From JAGNZR01 sp051652785 (GTDB lineage: Bacteria; Fusobacteriota; Fusobacteriia; Fusobacteriales; Fusobacteriaceae), in the NCBI GenBank assembly GCA_051652785.1, contig JBOFUX010000061.1, positions 49,311 to 113,310 on the forward strand: a stretch of 64,000 nucleotides of DNA, read 5' to 3'. Position 1 is the stretch's first letter. Every line of letters starts with the position of its first letter. The notes below the pieces were generated by a model. The model worked only from the letters and a program-made list of their open reading frames with translations, was not told where the DNA came from and did not search any database. This document shows positions 16,875 to 28,390 of this stretch, in pieces. The translations under genes were made by a program, and so were the position numbers.

Positions 16875-17653
16875 TATCTTGCAATCCCCCTATTTTGTAT
16901 ACTAATCTCTATAAAATCATATATTTTTTTTATATTTTCATCTCCAGTATATCCCTTTTTCAATTCTTTTAATACGTCCTTCAAAGGTATTCCTGATCTA
17001 AATATTAATTTATACACTTTCTTAATATTCGATATTTCTTCTGTTGAAAACCCTTTTCTTTTTAATCCCAATGCATTTAAAGTTCTTACTTCTGCCTTAT
17101 TCCCCTCTGCTAACATAAATGGACAAATATCTTGATTTATTGCAGAGGCTCCTCCTGTCATAGAATAAGCCCCGACTCTACAAAATTGGTGAACAGGAGT
17201 CATGCCACCTATGATTGCAAAATCTTCCACAGTTACATGCCCTGCTAAAGTTACTGCATTTGCTAAAATACAATTATTTTCTATAATTACATCATGTGCT
17301 ACATGAACATAAGCCATTAAAAGATTATCGTCTCCTATTCTAGTCTCCCATCTATCGTCAGTTCCTCTATGAATAGTTACAAATTCTCTGATTTTATTTC
17401 TATTTCCTATAATTGTTTTAGTTTCCTCATTTTTATATTTTAAATCTTGTGACGCTTTTCCAATAGAAACAAAAGAAAAAATTGTATTGTTTTCTCCAAT
17501 TTCAGTTATTCCTTCTACAACTATATGAGATTGTAAAGTCGTATTTTTACCAATTTTAACATCTTTTCCAATTATGCAATAAGGACCAATTTTAACTCCT
17601 TCCTCTATAATTGCACCTTCTTCTATAATTGCAGTAATATGAATTTCCTTCAA
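16874..17653 (-). CDS. lpxA: Acyl-ACP:UDP-N-acetylglucosamine O-acyltransferase
   Basis: LpxA puts the first acyl chain on UDP-GlcNAc. The first about 190 residues are hexapeptide repeats forming a left-handed beta helix (AIIEEGAIIEEGVKIGPYC...), and the active-site His lies in AYVHVAHDVII with GGMTPVHQFCRVG after it; the C-terminal helical part (LKRKGFSTEEI...) is typical. Length 259 is normal. The start is TTG at 17653, supported by GGGGAGG eight bases upstream and by alignment of the first repeat. Chain length of the acyl donor cannot be read from sequence. Confidence 0.96.
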   Translation of the reverse strand: MKEIHITAIIEEGAIIEEGVKIGPYCIIGKDVKIGKNTTLQSHIVVEGITEIGENNTIFSFVSIGKASQDLKYKNEETKTIIGNRNKIREFVTIHRGTDDRWETRIGDDNLLMAYVHVAHDVIIENNCILANAVTLAGHVTVEDFAIIGGMTPVHQFCRVGAYSMTGGASAINQDICPFMLAEGNKAEVRTLNALGLKRKGFSTEEISNIKKVYKLIFRSGIPLKDVLKELKKGYTGDENIKKIYDFIEISIQNRGIAR

Positions 17654-17671
17654 GGTTTTAACCTCCCCTTT

Positions 17672-18097
17672 CTATTTATTTGCAATACTAAATGTAAAAC
17701 TTGCTTCCGCTACAACTTTGCCATCCACTTTAGCAACTCCACTTCCTTTAACTATTATTCCTCTCATTTTTTCTACTTTAGCTTCATATATTAATTGATC
17801 TCCAGGTCTTACTGGTGCTTTAAATTTTATCCCATCTAATGCTGCAAAATAAGGAACTTTTCCTACTATTCCTTCCATTACTAAAACACCTAAACACTGT
17901 GCTAACCCTTCAACTATTAAAACTCCAGGCATAATTGGATGTCCTGGAAAATGACCATTAAAAAACTGTTCATTAATAGTAACATTTTTAAGTCCAATTA
18001 TTGTTTTTTCCTCTGTGTTCATCTCTAAAATTCTATCTACCAATAAAAAAGGGTATCTGTGCGGTATTCTATCCATTATTTCCATTATATTTAACAT
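17672..18097 (-). CDS. fabZ: 3-hydroxyacyl-ACP dehydratase
   Basis: FabZ dehydrates 3-hydroxyacyl-ACP in fatty acid synthesis and competes with LpxA and LpxC for the same substrate. IPHRYPFLLVDRILEM and FNGHFPGHPIMPGVLIVEGLAQ hold the catalytic His and Glu of the hotdog fold. The frame stays open to an ATG at 18109, but the Shine-Dalgarno GGAGG lies inside that extension, five bases before the ATG at 18097, so the shorter 141-residue form is chosen. It sits 18 bp before lpxA. Confidence 0.96.
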   Translation of the reverse strand: MLNIMEIMDRIPHRYPFLLVDRILEMNTEEKTIIGLKNVTINEQFFNGHFPGHPIMPGVLIVEGLAQCLGVLVMEGIVGKVPYFAALDGIKFKAPVRPGDQLIYEAKVEKMRGIIVKGSGVAKVDGKVVAEASFTFSIANK

Positions 18098-18126
18098 TTT
18101 TTCCTCCATTAATTAAATTTAATAAA

Positions 18127-18954
18127 TTATAAATTTTTCATTATATTTCCAAGTTTATTATTTATAGCGTGCCCTGCTTTTATGGCTATAATATGACCTT
18201 TTATTGGTCTATTTAAAACTTTTAAATCTCCGATTATATCTAACATTTTATGTCTTACAAATTCATCCTCAAATCTTAATCCATCTGGATTCATTACTCC
18301 ATCTTTAGTAATTACTATAGCGTTATCTAAAGTTCCACCTAAAGCTAAATTATTTTTTTTCAGATATTCAATTTCATAATCAAAACCAAATGTTCTTGCT
18401 GGTGCAATTTCATTTTTGTATGTATCTAAATCTACTTCATATTCTGCCATTTGTGATTTTAAAAAAGTATGATCAAATTTTATACTATATGTTAGTTTAT
18501 ATCCGTCGTAGGGAAGAACTATTACGTGCTTATCTCCCATAGTGACACTAATAGGATTTTTTACTACTATAGGCTCAATCTCTTCTTTTAGCTCTTGTAT
18601 TCCCACATTCTCTATCATTTTTATAAACTCTATTGCACTCCCATCAACAATTGGAAGTTCATTTCCGTCTAACTCAATTATTAAATCACTAATATCAAGC
18701 ATATATAAAGCTGATAAGAAATGTTCCACAGTATAAACTATAGCTTGAAATTCATTTTTTAAATTAGTTCCTCTAGTTAAATCAAAGGTATTGTCTATGT
18801 TTAATATTATTTCATTTTTTTCTGTTTCTAAGTCTACTCTTCTAAATATTATTCCACCTTTTATGGAAGGTATTAATTTTAATTTAATATTACTTCCTTT
18901 ATGGAGTCCTATTCCATCATAGACTATCTCTTCTTTTATTGTTTTTCTCTTCAA
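18127..18954 (-). CDS. lpxC: UDP-3-O-acyl-N-acetylglucosamine deacetylase
   Basis: LpxC is the zinc-dependent committed step of lipid A synthesis. The zinc ligands are in VEHFLSAL (His near residue 78) and FVRHKMLDIIGDL (His and Asp near 235-240); GIGLHKGSNIKLKL and VDGSAIEFIKMI are family marks. Length 275 is slightly short because the C-terminal tail is brief. The start is TTG at 18954, with AAGGAGG only four bases upstream; no better start fits the conserved N-terminus. It is the first gene of the lipid A operon with its own promoter at 18997-19025. Confidence 0.96.
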   Translation of the reverse strand: MKRKTIKEEIVYDGIGLHKGSNIKLKLIPSIKGGIIFRRVDLETEKNEIILNIDNTFDLTRGTNLKNEFQAIVYTVEHFLSALYMLDISDLIIELDGNELPIVDGSAIEFIKMIENVGIQELKEEIEPIVVKNPISVTMGDKHVIVLPYDGYKLTYSIKFDHTFLKSQMAEYEVDLDTYKNEIAPARTFGFDYEIEYLKKNNLALGGTLDNAIVITKDGVMNPDGLRFEDEFVRHKMLDIIGDLKVLNRPIKGHIIAIKAGHAINNKLGNIMKNL

Positions 18955-18996
18955 GAAACCTCCTTAATCTAAAAAATTCAATATTTCCTTATTTTT

Positions 18997-19025
18997 ATTT
19001 TACATTAATTATTTGTTTTTAACAA
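18997..19025 (-). promoter_or_regulatory. Promoter of the lpxC-rph operon
   Basis: TTGTTA (19020-19025), 17-bp spacer, TAAAAT (18997-19002) directly preceded by TG, in the 77-bp gap after pcrA. Confidence 0.6.
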
Positions 19026-19031
19026 TTTTTT

Positions 19032-21221
19032 TTATTGCTTTATTAGAAATTTTTCTGCAATAACTGATGCAATTTCTTTTTTACCCTGAACAAACTCTAC
19101 AACAACTCTTTTTTCATCCATATCTCTTACTATACCCAGTCCAAATTTTTTATGCATAATTTTTTCTCCAGGTTTAAAAGGGTAATTTTTTTTCACTACT
19201 AACCTTGTTCCTTTTATATTTAAATTATCTAGTTTTTTAGCATTAATGCTTAACTCTTCATTGAAATTTCTTCTAGTACTTACAAAGTTATGTTCTTCTT
19301 TAATACTTTCTTTTAATAAATCTTTAGGTATTTCATCTAAAAATCTGGATCTACTTCTGAAAACTATATCTCCATACATATATCTAGAATCTGTATAAGA
19401 TAAAAACAATGTTTCCTCTGCCCGTGTTATCGCAACGTAGCAAAGCCTTCTTTCTTCTTCTAAAGCCACTGAATTAAAATCAGCTTCTTTTCCTGGAAAT
19501 ATCTGATCTTCAAATCCAGTTAAAAATACCACTGGAAATTCCAATCCTTTAGAGTTATGAATAGTCATTAATTTTACATATTCAGTTTCCTCTTCTAAGT
19601 CATCAGTGGCACTTACAAGAGATATATTTTCTAAATATTCTCTCAATGTTAATACATCCACCATTTTCTCTAATTCATATATTGAATTTCTTAGTTCATC
19701 TAAGTTTTCCAATCTATTTTCATAGTCTTGATAGTTGTTTTCAAGATAGTTCGTATATCCAATTCCTGTTACTACTTTTTCAAATATTTCTGAAACCTTA
19801 CTATAGTCTTCTAACATTTCCATTACTTCACTTATGAGAGTGTAAAACTCATTTAAAACTACTTTTACTGCTGGTCCTATTCCTTCTATTGTCTCTATTT
19901 TCCCTATGGCATCAAAGGTAGATATGTCATGTTCTCTAGCATAAGTAGTAATTTTTTCATATGTTTTTTCACCTATTTTTCTTTTGGGAATATTAACAAT
20001 TCTAGCTAAACTTATCCCATCTTTAGGATTATTTATGAATGATAAATAAGATAGAATATCTTTTATCTCTACTCTTTTGTAAAATTGCATTCCACCAAAT
20101 ACTTTATATGGAATTCCATGTTTTAAAAAAGCTTCTTCAAAATTTCTAGATTGAGCATTCGTTCTATAAAGAATTGTAAAATCATTATATTTTTTTCCTG
20201 ATTTTTTCATTTCATTTATTTTTTCCACTACAAATTCTGCCTCTGCTCTTCCATCTCTACAGTGCTCTAAAGTTATTAAATCTCCCTTATCTTTCTTTGT
20301 CCATAAAGTTTTATCTCGCGACGTAGTATTGTTTTTTATTACAGCATTTGCTGCATCTAGGATTGCAGATGTTGAACGATAATTTTCCTCTAATTTAACA
20401 ACTGTAGCTTGAGGATAGTCTATTTCAAAATCTAAAATATTTTTTATATTAGCTCCTCTAAAGCCATAAATACTCTGATTTTCATCTCCAACAACACATA
20501 GATTTCCATGTTTTTTAGCTATTTTATTTATTATCTTATATTGAATATCGTTTGTATCTTGATACTCATCTACCATAATATAATTATATTTATCTGAAAC
20601 TCTTTCTAAAATTTCTGGAATTTCTAAGATTTTATATGTATTTACTAATATATCTGAAAAATCCATTCCATTATTTTTCTTTAAGACATTATTATAACGT
20701 CTATACACTTCTGAAATTATTTTAACATTATTTAAATAAGGATTTTCTTTTTCATACTCATCAGGACTTATTGAATTCTCTTTAAGGCTTGATATAATAG
20801 AAGCTAATATTCCATCTGTTAATTTTTTATCAACAACAACCAATTCTTTTACAATATTTCTAACAACTCTTTTTTGATCATCAGTGTCATAAATACTGAA
20901 ATTTGCATCATAACCTATTTTTTCTCCATACATTCTTAAAAGTCTAATTCCAAAAGAATGAAATGTTGAAACAGTGGTTTTTTTAGCTTCTTCCCCTATT
21001 AATCTTTCTACTCTTTCTCTCATTTCTTTAGCTGCTTTATTAGTAAATGTTACTGCCAATATTTTATAGGGAGATATTTTTTTTTCTAAAACCATATGTG
21101 CTATTCTATATGTTATCGTTCTTGTTTTTCCTGAGCCTGCTCCAGCTAATATTAAAAGTGCACCTTCTATTGTAATACCAGCTTTTTTTTGATTTTCATT
21201 TAATTGATTCAATATACTCAT
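19032..21221 (-). CDS. pcrA: ATP-dependent DNA helicase, PcrA/UvrD type
   Basis: A superfamily 1A helicase of 729 residues. Motif I is GAGSGKTRTITYRI (about 28-41), motif II VDEYQDTN, motif III GDENQSIYGFRGANI, motif V LMTIHNSKGLEFPVVFLTG and motif VI YVAITRAEETL. The C-terminus (FKPGEKIMHKKFGLGIVRDM...) is the Tudor-like domain by which PcrA and UvrD bind RNA polymerase. It unwinds DNA in excision repair and clears replication conflicts. The ATG has AAGGGGG. It has its own promoter and no tight partner. Confidence 0.95.
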   Translation of the reverse strand: MSILNQLNENQKKAGITIEGALLILAGAGSGKTRTITYRIAHMVLEKKISPYKILAVTFTNKAAKEMRERVERLIGEEAKKTTVSTFHSFGIRLLRMYGEKIGYDANFSIYDTDDQKRVVRNIVKELVVVDKKLTDGILASIISSLKENSISPDEYEKENPYLNNVKIISEVYRRYNNVLKKNNGMDFSDILVNTYKILEIPEILERVSDKYNYIMVDEYQDTNDIQYKIINKIAKKHGNLCVVGDENQSIYGFRGANIKNILDFEIDYPQATVVKLEENYRSTSAILDAANAVIKNNTTSRDKTLWTKKDKGDLITLEHCRDGRAEAEFVVEKINEMKKSGKKYNDFTILYRTNAQSRNFEEAFLKHGIPYKVFGGMQFYKRVEIKDILSYLSFINNPKDGISLARIVNIPKRKIGEKTYEKITTYAREHDISTFDAIGKIETIEGIGPAVKVVLNEFYTLISEVMEMLEDYSKVSEIFEKVVTGIGYTNYLENNYQDYENRLENLDELRNSIYELEKMVDVLTLREYLENISLVSATDDLEEETEYVKLMTIHNSKGLEFPVVFLTGFEDQIFPGKEADFNSVALEEERRLCYVAITRAEETLFLSYTDSRYMYGDIVFRSRSRFLDEIPKDLLKESIKEEHNFVSTRRNFNEELSINAKKLDNLNIKGTRLVVKKNYPFKPGEKIMHKKFGLGIVRDMDEKRVVVEFVQGKKEIASVIAEKFLIKQ

Positions 21222-21258
21222 TGGAATTCCCCCTTAGTTTAACACCTATGTAACTGAA

Positions 21259-21287
21259 ATTATATCATACTAATTTTATCTATACAA
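21259..21287 (-). promoter_or_regulatory. Promoter of pcrA
   Basis: TTGTAT (21282-21287), 17-bp spacer, TATAAT (21259-21264) preceded by TGA (extended -10). It begins two bases past the stop codon of the CDF fusion gene. Confidence 0.7.
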
Positions 21288-21288
21288 T

Positions 21289-22530
21289 TTATTCAATAGC
21301 TGGTTCTACATGAATTAAAACTTCTTTCAAATTTTCAAAATCTATCATTAAAGAATCTTCTAAAAATTCTGATAGCTCATGAGATTCTTCCACTGTAATT
21401 TCTTTTGATACTCTAATATGAAGATTAATAAAAATTTTGTTTCCTGATGTTCTCATTTTTATATCATGAACATTTTTTACAGTAGTATTCTCATAAATAT
21501 ATTTTTCTATATCATTTAAAAATTCTTTATCTTGTTTATCTAAAATTAAATTAGCATTTTCAAAAATTGTCATAACTCCCTCTTTCATTATTATAATAGC
21601 AACAGGTAAACTTAACAATATATCAAAAATAGGACTTACAAAAATTGCTAATATGATCCCTAATACTGCACCTAAAGACGTTAAAATATCATTTTTACTA
21701 TCCTTTGCATCAGCTATTAAAGCAGCATTTCCTGTTTTTTTTCCAACTTTTAGTTTATAATAATACATAAAATATTTCATTACTGCTGAAATTAAACCCC
21801 ACCATATTGTTGAAATATGAGGAACCATTTCCACAGAAGAATTTTTCATATAAGCAAATAAAAGTGCTATACTCCCTTTTCCTAATTCAAAAGCCGTTAA
21901 AATCATAAAAATTCCTAATAAATTAGCAATAATAGATTCTATTTTTTCATGACCATAAGGGTGTTCATCATCTTCAGGAAGATTACTAAAATAAACACCA
22001 ATTAACATTCCTACTGATGTTGCTACATCTGATAGTGAATTTATTCCGTCAGAGAATAGTGCTCTAGATTTTCCTGTTATTCCAACAGTTATTTTTCCAA
22101 AAGCTAAAATAATATTTCCAATTATAGATAATATTATAACTTTGCTGTTGTCATGAAATCTTTTTTTTCTCTCTTTGATTTTATCATAAATAAGTACACC
22201 GTTTTTTTCTTCAAATCCTATTTTTTCAAAAAAAGATTTTTTTTCTTTTATATCAACTAAAATATACTCACAACCATGCTTTATTGCATTTTTTTCTATA
22301 AATTTTATTAATTTAGTACCGTTACATTTATATCTATGTTTTCTCTCTATAAAAATTCTTTTAATTATACATTTTTTTTCTTCTTTTTCCACTTGAGCAT
22401 AACCAATTAAAGTTCCTAAAATATTAACTTCATAATATTCTGCTTCTTGATTTAATTTAAAGTTTTCATCTAACTTCAAGTATTCTTTTTCTAATTTCTC
22501 AATCTCTTTAGCACTTTTTATTCGAAACAA
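21289..22530 (-). CDS. Fusion: N-terminal GNAT-like domain + CDF metal exporter (probable Mn2+ type)
   Basis: Residues about 1-125 resemble a GNAT acetyltransferase: IKRIFIERKHRYKCNGTKLIKFIEK (shown in parts: a degenerate acetyl-CoA loop RYKCNGT where R-x-x-G-x-G is usual) and FFEKIGFEE near the end. Residues about 130-413 are a cation diffusion facilitator: six spans, PYGHEKIE, and a C-terminal cytoplasmic metal-binding domain (VKNVHDIKMRTSGNKIFINL split here). Metal sites read SDGINSLSD in helix 2 (Asn, Asp) and ADAKDSKND in helix 5 (Asp, Asp). An Asn-Asp/Asp-Asp set is known for manganese exporters such as MntE, while zinc types have His-Asp/His-Asp. The start is TTG at 22530 because GGGAGG lies five bases before it, inside the longer open frame. 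Confidence 0.85.
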   Translation of the reverse strand: MFRIKSAKEIEKLEKEYLKLDENFKLNQEAEYYEVNILGTLIGYAQVEKEEKKCIIKRIFIERKHRYKCNGTKLIKFIEKNAIKHGCEYILVDIKEKKSFFEKIGFEEKNGVLIYDKIKERKKRFHDNSKVIILSIIGNIILAFGKITVGITGKSRALFSDGINSLSDVATSVGMLIGVYFSNLPEDDEHPYGHEKIESIIANLLGIFMILTAFELGKGSIALLFAYMKNSSVEMVPHISTIWWGLISAVMKYFMYYYKLKVGKKTGNAALIADAKDSKNDILTSLGAVLGIILAIFVSPIFDILLSLPVAIIIMKEGVMTIFENANLILDKQDKEFLNDIEKYIYENTTVKNVHDIKMRTSGNKIFINLHIRVSKEITVEESHELSEFLEDSLMIDFENLKEVLIHVEPAIE

Positions 22531-22556
22531 CTTTTCCTCCCTAATTAGCAACTTTA

Positions 22557-22585
22557 TAAAAAAAAAGCCATGTAATCACATGGCT
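22557..22585 (-). terminator. Terminator of the SRP RNA gene
   Basis: AGCCATGT pairs with ACATGGCT around AATC, with a run of eight or more T on the minus strand. Confidence 0.9.
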
Positions 22586-22602
22586 ATAATATCTTATTTT
22601 AC

Positions 22603-22717
22603 GTCGCAAGAACCTTATTCTTGTCTATACCCATATTTAACAACTTAGTGCTGCTTCCTTCCAGACCTGACACGGTTCGCTATAAATACGCCATAAACTA
22701 CTTTAAGTTCCTACGAC
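22603..22717 (-). ncRNA. ffs: Signal recognition particle RNA (4.5S type)
   Basis: The minus strand carries the invariant SRP domain IV: GTCAGGTCTGGAAGGAAGC followed by AGCA, the binding site of Ffh. The outer ends pair (GTCGTAGGAAC at the 5' end with GTTCTTGCGAC at the 3' end, allowing G-U), giving a single hairpin of about 115 nt without an Alu domain, the 4.5S form. A consensus promoter places the start at about 22717, and a hairpin terminator follows 20 nt after the 3' end. It targets membrane and exported proteins to the Sec translocon with Ffh and FtsY. Confidence 0.95.
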
Positions 22718-22723
22718 TTTTAA

Positions 22724-22752
22724 AGTATACCATTTATCTTATTTTTAGTCAA
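22724..22752 (-). promoter_or_regulatory. Promoter of the SRP RNA gene
   Basis: TTGACT (22747-22752), 17-bp spacer ending in TGG, TATACT (22724-22729). The start seven bases downstream matches the paired 5' end of the RNA. Confidence 0.85.
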
Positions 22753-22830
22753 CTACTGAATTGTCCTTAACATATTTATTTCTCTCCCCTTTATCTTAGT
22801 TTTCATTAGATTTTTCTTTTAATTTATTTT

Positions 22831-24336
22831 CTATTTTTTTATTAATTCATTTATTTTATTATTTTTAAACTGTGATAATTCATTTTCAAAAACTTTTTTA
22901 GCTATATCATTTTTTGAGGTTTTAAAAATTTCACCAATTTTTGATTTTAAATTACTCCTTATTAAAATTTTTCTATTTTCTGAATCATAGGTATATTTTA
23001 TATCTAAATAATCTATTTTTTGTAATATTTCACCTAATAGTAATTGAATATGTTTCTTAAATTTAATATCTTTATTTTTTAGTAATTCTCTTACTATATC
23101 TTCATAATTTAATTTCATATTTTTTATTTTCAACTCTCCATTTATAAATATATCACGAGGTCCAAATTTTATATTTTGATGTAAAAATATATTTCCAGAA
23201 TTAAAATATTTTTCAGCGCCTATAATTTTTTCTGAGGATAGATCTTCTATATTTAAATTTAAATTACCTTTTGTATTTAATAAATCTATTTCTCCTTTTA
23301 TTTCATCTTTATTTTTAGAATTAGTTAAATCTATTTGTATAAGATCTTTCATACTTGATAAATCACTGGAAATATTAATAATATTTCCTTTAAATTCAGC
23401 ACCAAATACATGAAATTCTACGTTTAACTTTTCAATATTTATTTTCCATGAATTTTCTTTTTTATTTTTTTTTATCTTTTCTATTTTTTCTACTATTTTT
23501 CTATACGAAAGAATTTGCTCATAAATTTTTCCTTCTAACTCTTCATTTATTTTTGCACTTATTATTTTATCAATAATATCAGTTTCAATGGATAAATCTA
23601 GATTTATATCACTCATTTCTAAAAGATCTTTTTCCATTTTTTCTTTAGATGTTAATTCTCTCATTATCTCCTTTATTTTTTCTTTTTCTTCAAAGTTATT
23701 ATTTATTATTTGTTTTGAATTTGTTAAAATATCTTTTATATCTGACTCTTTAGAGAATAAATCTGATATACTTTTTATATCTTTTATTTTTTTTATACTT
23801 TGTTTAATATTTTTTCCCTCTTCACTTTCATTTAACTTTAACAATTTTTCTTTATATATCTTTAAAGTCTTTTTTAATTCTTCTTTTTTTTGCTTATATT
23901 TTTCTTCTAACATATTTTTTATATTATCTTCATTTAATAAATAACTTTTTTCCGTTTTTTCTTTCAACACATCTAATAGGTCATTTTTATAATTACTATC
24001 CTTAGTTAATTCATGAGTTATATATTCATTTAATTTATAACTCACTCCAAATATTTCCGTTTTCAATATATTAACTTCTTTTTTTTCTAAAGAGATATTT
24101 TTTAAATAAATTTCTATTTTTTCTATTTTATAGAATTCAGATTTTTCTTTTTTTTCTTCTTTATAAGTTATATTATTTAAAACTATCTTTTTTTCTTTTA
24201 TAGAACTTTCTAAAGCTCCTACCTCTAAATTAAATTTTTTTTCTATGTATATTTTAATTATGCTATCTCTAAAAAATAATATAACCGATACAGTCAAAAT
24301 AATTAACACTAATAATTTGATCGCTATTTTTTTCAT
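22831..24336 (-). CDS. Membrane-anchored coiled-coil protein, AsmA-like or TIGR03545-like
   Basis: An N-terminal signal anchor (residues 5-22, AIKLLVLIILTVSVILFF) is followed by a large extracytoplasmic part of 501 total residues. The beginning (KKFNLEVGALESSI, KIVLNNITY, EKIEIYLKN) and end (SGNIFLHQNIKFGPRDIFIN; GELKIKNMKLNYEDIV) look like the beta-strand repeats of AsmA-type proteins, split by a Lys/Glu-rich helical insert (about 120-270). The arrangement recalls the TIGR03545 family of outer-membrane-bearing bacteria. AsmA-like proteins are implicated in lipid movement between membranes. The usual TIGR03546 partner gene is not next to it. The family call is tentative; a single-span envelope protein is certain from the sequence. 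Confidence 0.6.
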   Translation of the reverse strand: MKKIAIKLLVLIILTVSVILFFRDSIIKIYIEKKFNLEVGALESSIKEKKIVLNNITYKEEKKEKSEFYKIEKIEIYLKNISLEKKEVNILKTEIFGVSYKLNEYITHELTKDSNYKNDLLDVLKEKTEKSYLLNEDNIKNMLEEKYKQKKEELKKTLKIYKEKLLKLNESEEGKNIKQSIKKIKDIKSISDLFSKESDIKDILTNSKQIINNNFEEKEKIKEIMRELTSKEKMEKDLLEMSDINLDLSIETDIIDKIISAKINEELEGKIYEQILSYRKIVEKIEKIKKNKKENSWKINIEKLNVEFHVFGAEFKGNIINISSDLSSMKDLIQIDLTNSKNKDEIKGEIDLLNTKGNLNLNIEDLSSEKIIGAEKYFNSGNIFLHQNIKFGPRDIFINGELKIKNMKLNYEDIVRELLKNKDIKFKKHIQLLLGEILQKIDYLDIKYTYDSENRKILIRSNLKSKIGEIFKTSKNDIAKKVFENELSQFKNNKINELIKK

Positions 24337-24420
24337 TTTTCTCCCTATTCTCTAACATATTTTTTTCTTTTAGTCTGTCTTGTTAAATTAATTTTTATTT
24401 TACAACTTAATTCTTCTATA

Positions 24421-24452
24421 TTGATTTTATATGTAAAACATGTTAAAATCAA
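24421..24452. promoter_or_regulatory. pssA promoter with a symmetrical inverted repeat
   Basis: On plus, TTGATT (24421-24426), 17-bp spacer, TAAAAT (24444-24449). The two boxes form the arms of a perfect 9-bp inverted repeat: TTGATTTTA (24421-24429) and TAAAATCAA (24444-24452), 14 bp apart. A dimeric regulator could bind both boxes at once. Confidence 0.65.
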
Positions 24453-24500
24453 GGAATATTAATAATAATTAAATAAAATTTTTAAAGGAGTGTTTCTAAT

Positions 24501-25250
24501 ATGATACAAAAAAAATATATTGCACCTAATGCTATTACTGCTGCTAATATGCTACTTGGTTATTTAAGTATTACAGCTTCTATTAAAGGGAATTTTATTC
24601 ATGCTGTCTGGTTCATCATTGCTGCTATGATATGTGATACTTTAGATGGTAAAACCGCTCGAAAATTTGATGCTTTTAGTGAGTTTGGAAAAGAATTTGA
24701 TTCTTTTTGTGACGCTATTTCTTTTGGACTTGCTCCTGCTATTTTAATTTTTCAAGTTTTAACTAACAGTACACTTTCACAATTTGTTATACCTATTTCT
24801 TTTATATACTCATTATGTGGAGTTATGAGGCTCGTTAAATTTAATATCATGACAACGGCTTCCAATGAAAAAGATGATTTTAGTGGAATGCCTATTCCAT
24901 GTGGAGCTTCACTTGTTGTTGGATACTTTCTACTTTCAGATACATTACTTCACAATAACTTCCTTAATAACATAAATATTTATTCTGCGGAATATTTTTC
25001 TTTTATAGCTGTACTTTCGGGGCTTTTGATGGTTTCTACATTGCCATTTCAAACTCCTGACAAAGTTTTTAGTTTTATTCCTAAAAAGTTTTTTCCAATT
25101 TTTTTATTAATAATTTTAGTCACTTTAAAATATAGTTTATTTATAATGACTTCTTATTATGTTTGTTTTAACTTATATCAATCTTTTTTAAAAAGAGGTT
25201 TTAAAAATCAGAATATAGAAGAATATGAAGAAAATGATATTTCATTATAG
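24501..25250 (+). CDS. pssA: CDP-diacylglycerol--serine O-phosphatidyltransferase
   Basis: This makes phosphatidylserine, the precursor of phosphatidylethanolamine, at the inner membrane. The CDP-alcohol phosphotransferase motif D-G-x2-A-R-x8-G-x3-D-x3-D is seen as DTLDGKTARK...EFGKEFDSFCD (residues about 47-75). Several membrane spans cover the remaining 249 residues, fitting the PssA subclass II found in Bacillus and many Gram-negatives. It is one of only two plus-strand genes. AAGGAG lies ten bases before ATG. No psd gene is adjacent. Confidence 0.93.
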   Translation: MIQKKYIAPNAITAANMLLGYLSITASIKGNFIHAVWFIIAAMICDTLDGKTARKFDAFSEFGKEFDSFCDAISFGLAPAILIFQVLTNSTLSQFVIPISFIYSLCGVMRLVKFNIMTTASNEKDDFSGMPIPCGASLVVGYFLLSDTLLHNNFLNNINIYSAEYFSFIAVLSGLLMVSTLPFQTPDKVFSFIPKKFFPIFLLIILVTLKYSLFIMTSYYVCFNLYQSFLKRGFKNQNIEEYEENDISL

Positions 25251-25287
25251 ATAGTTAGTTGTTAAAAATTATTTATAAATATTAAAA

Positions 25288-28387
<3,100 letters not shown>

Positions 28388-28390
28388 AAA

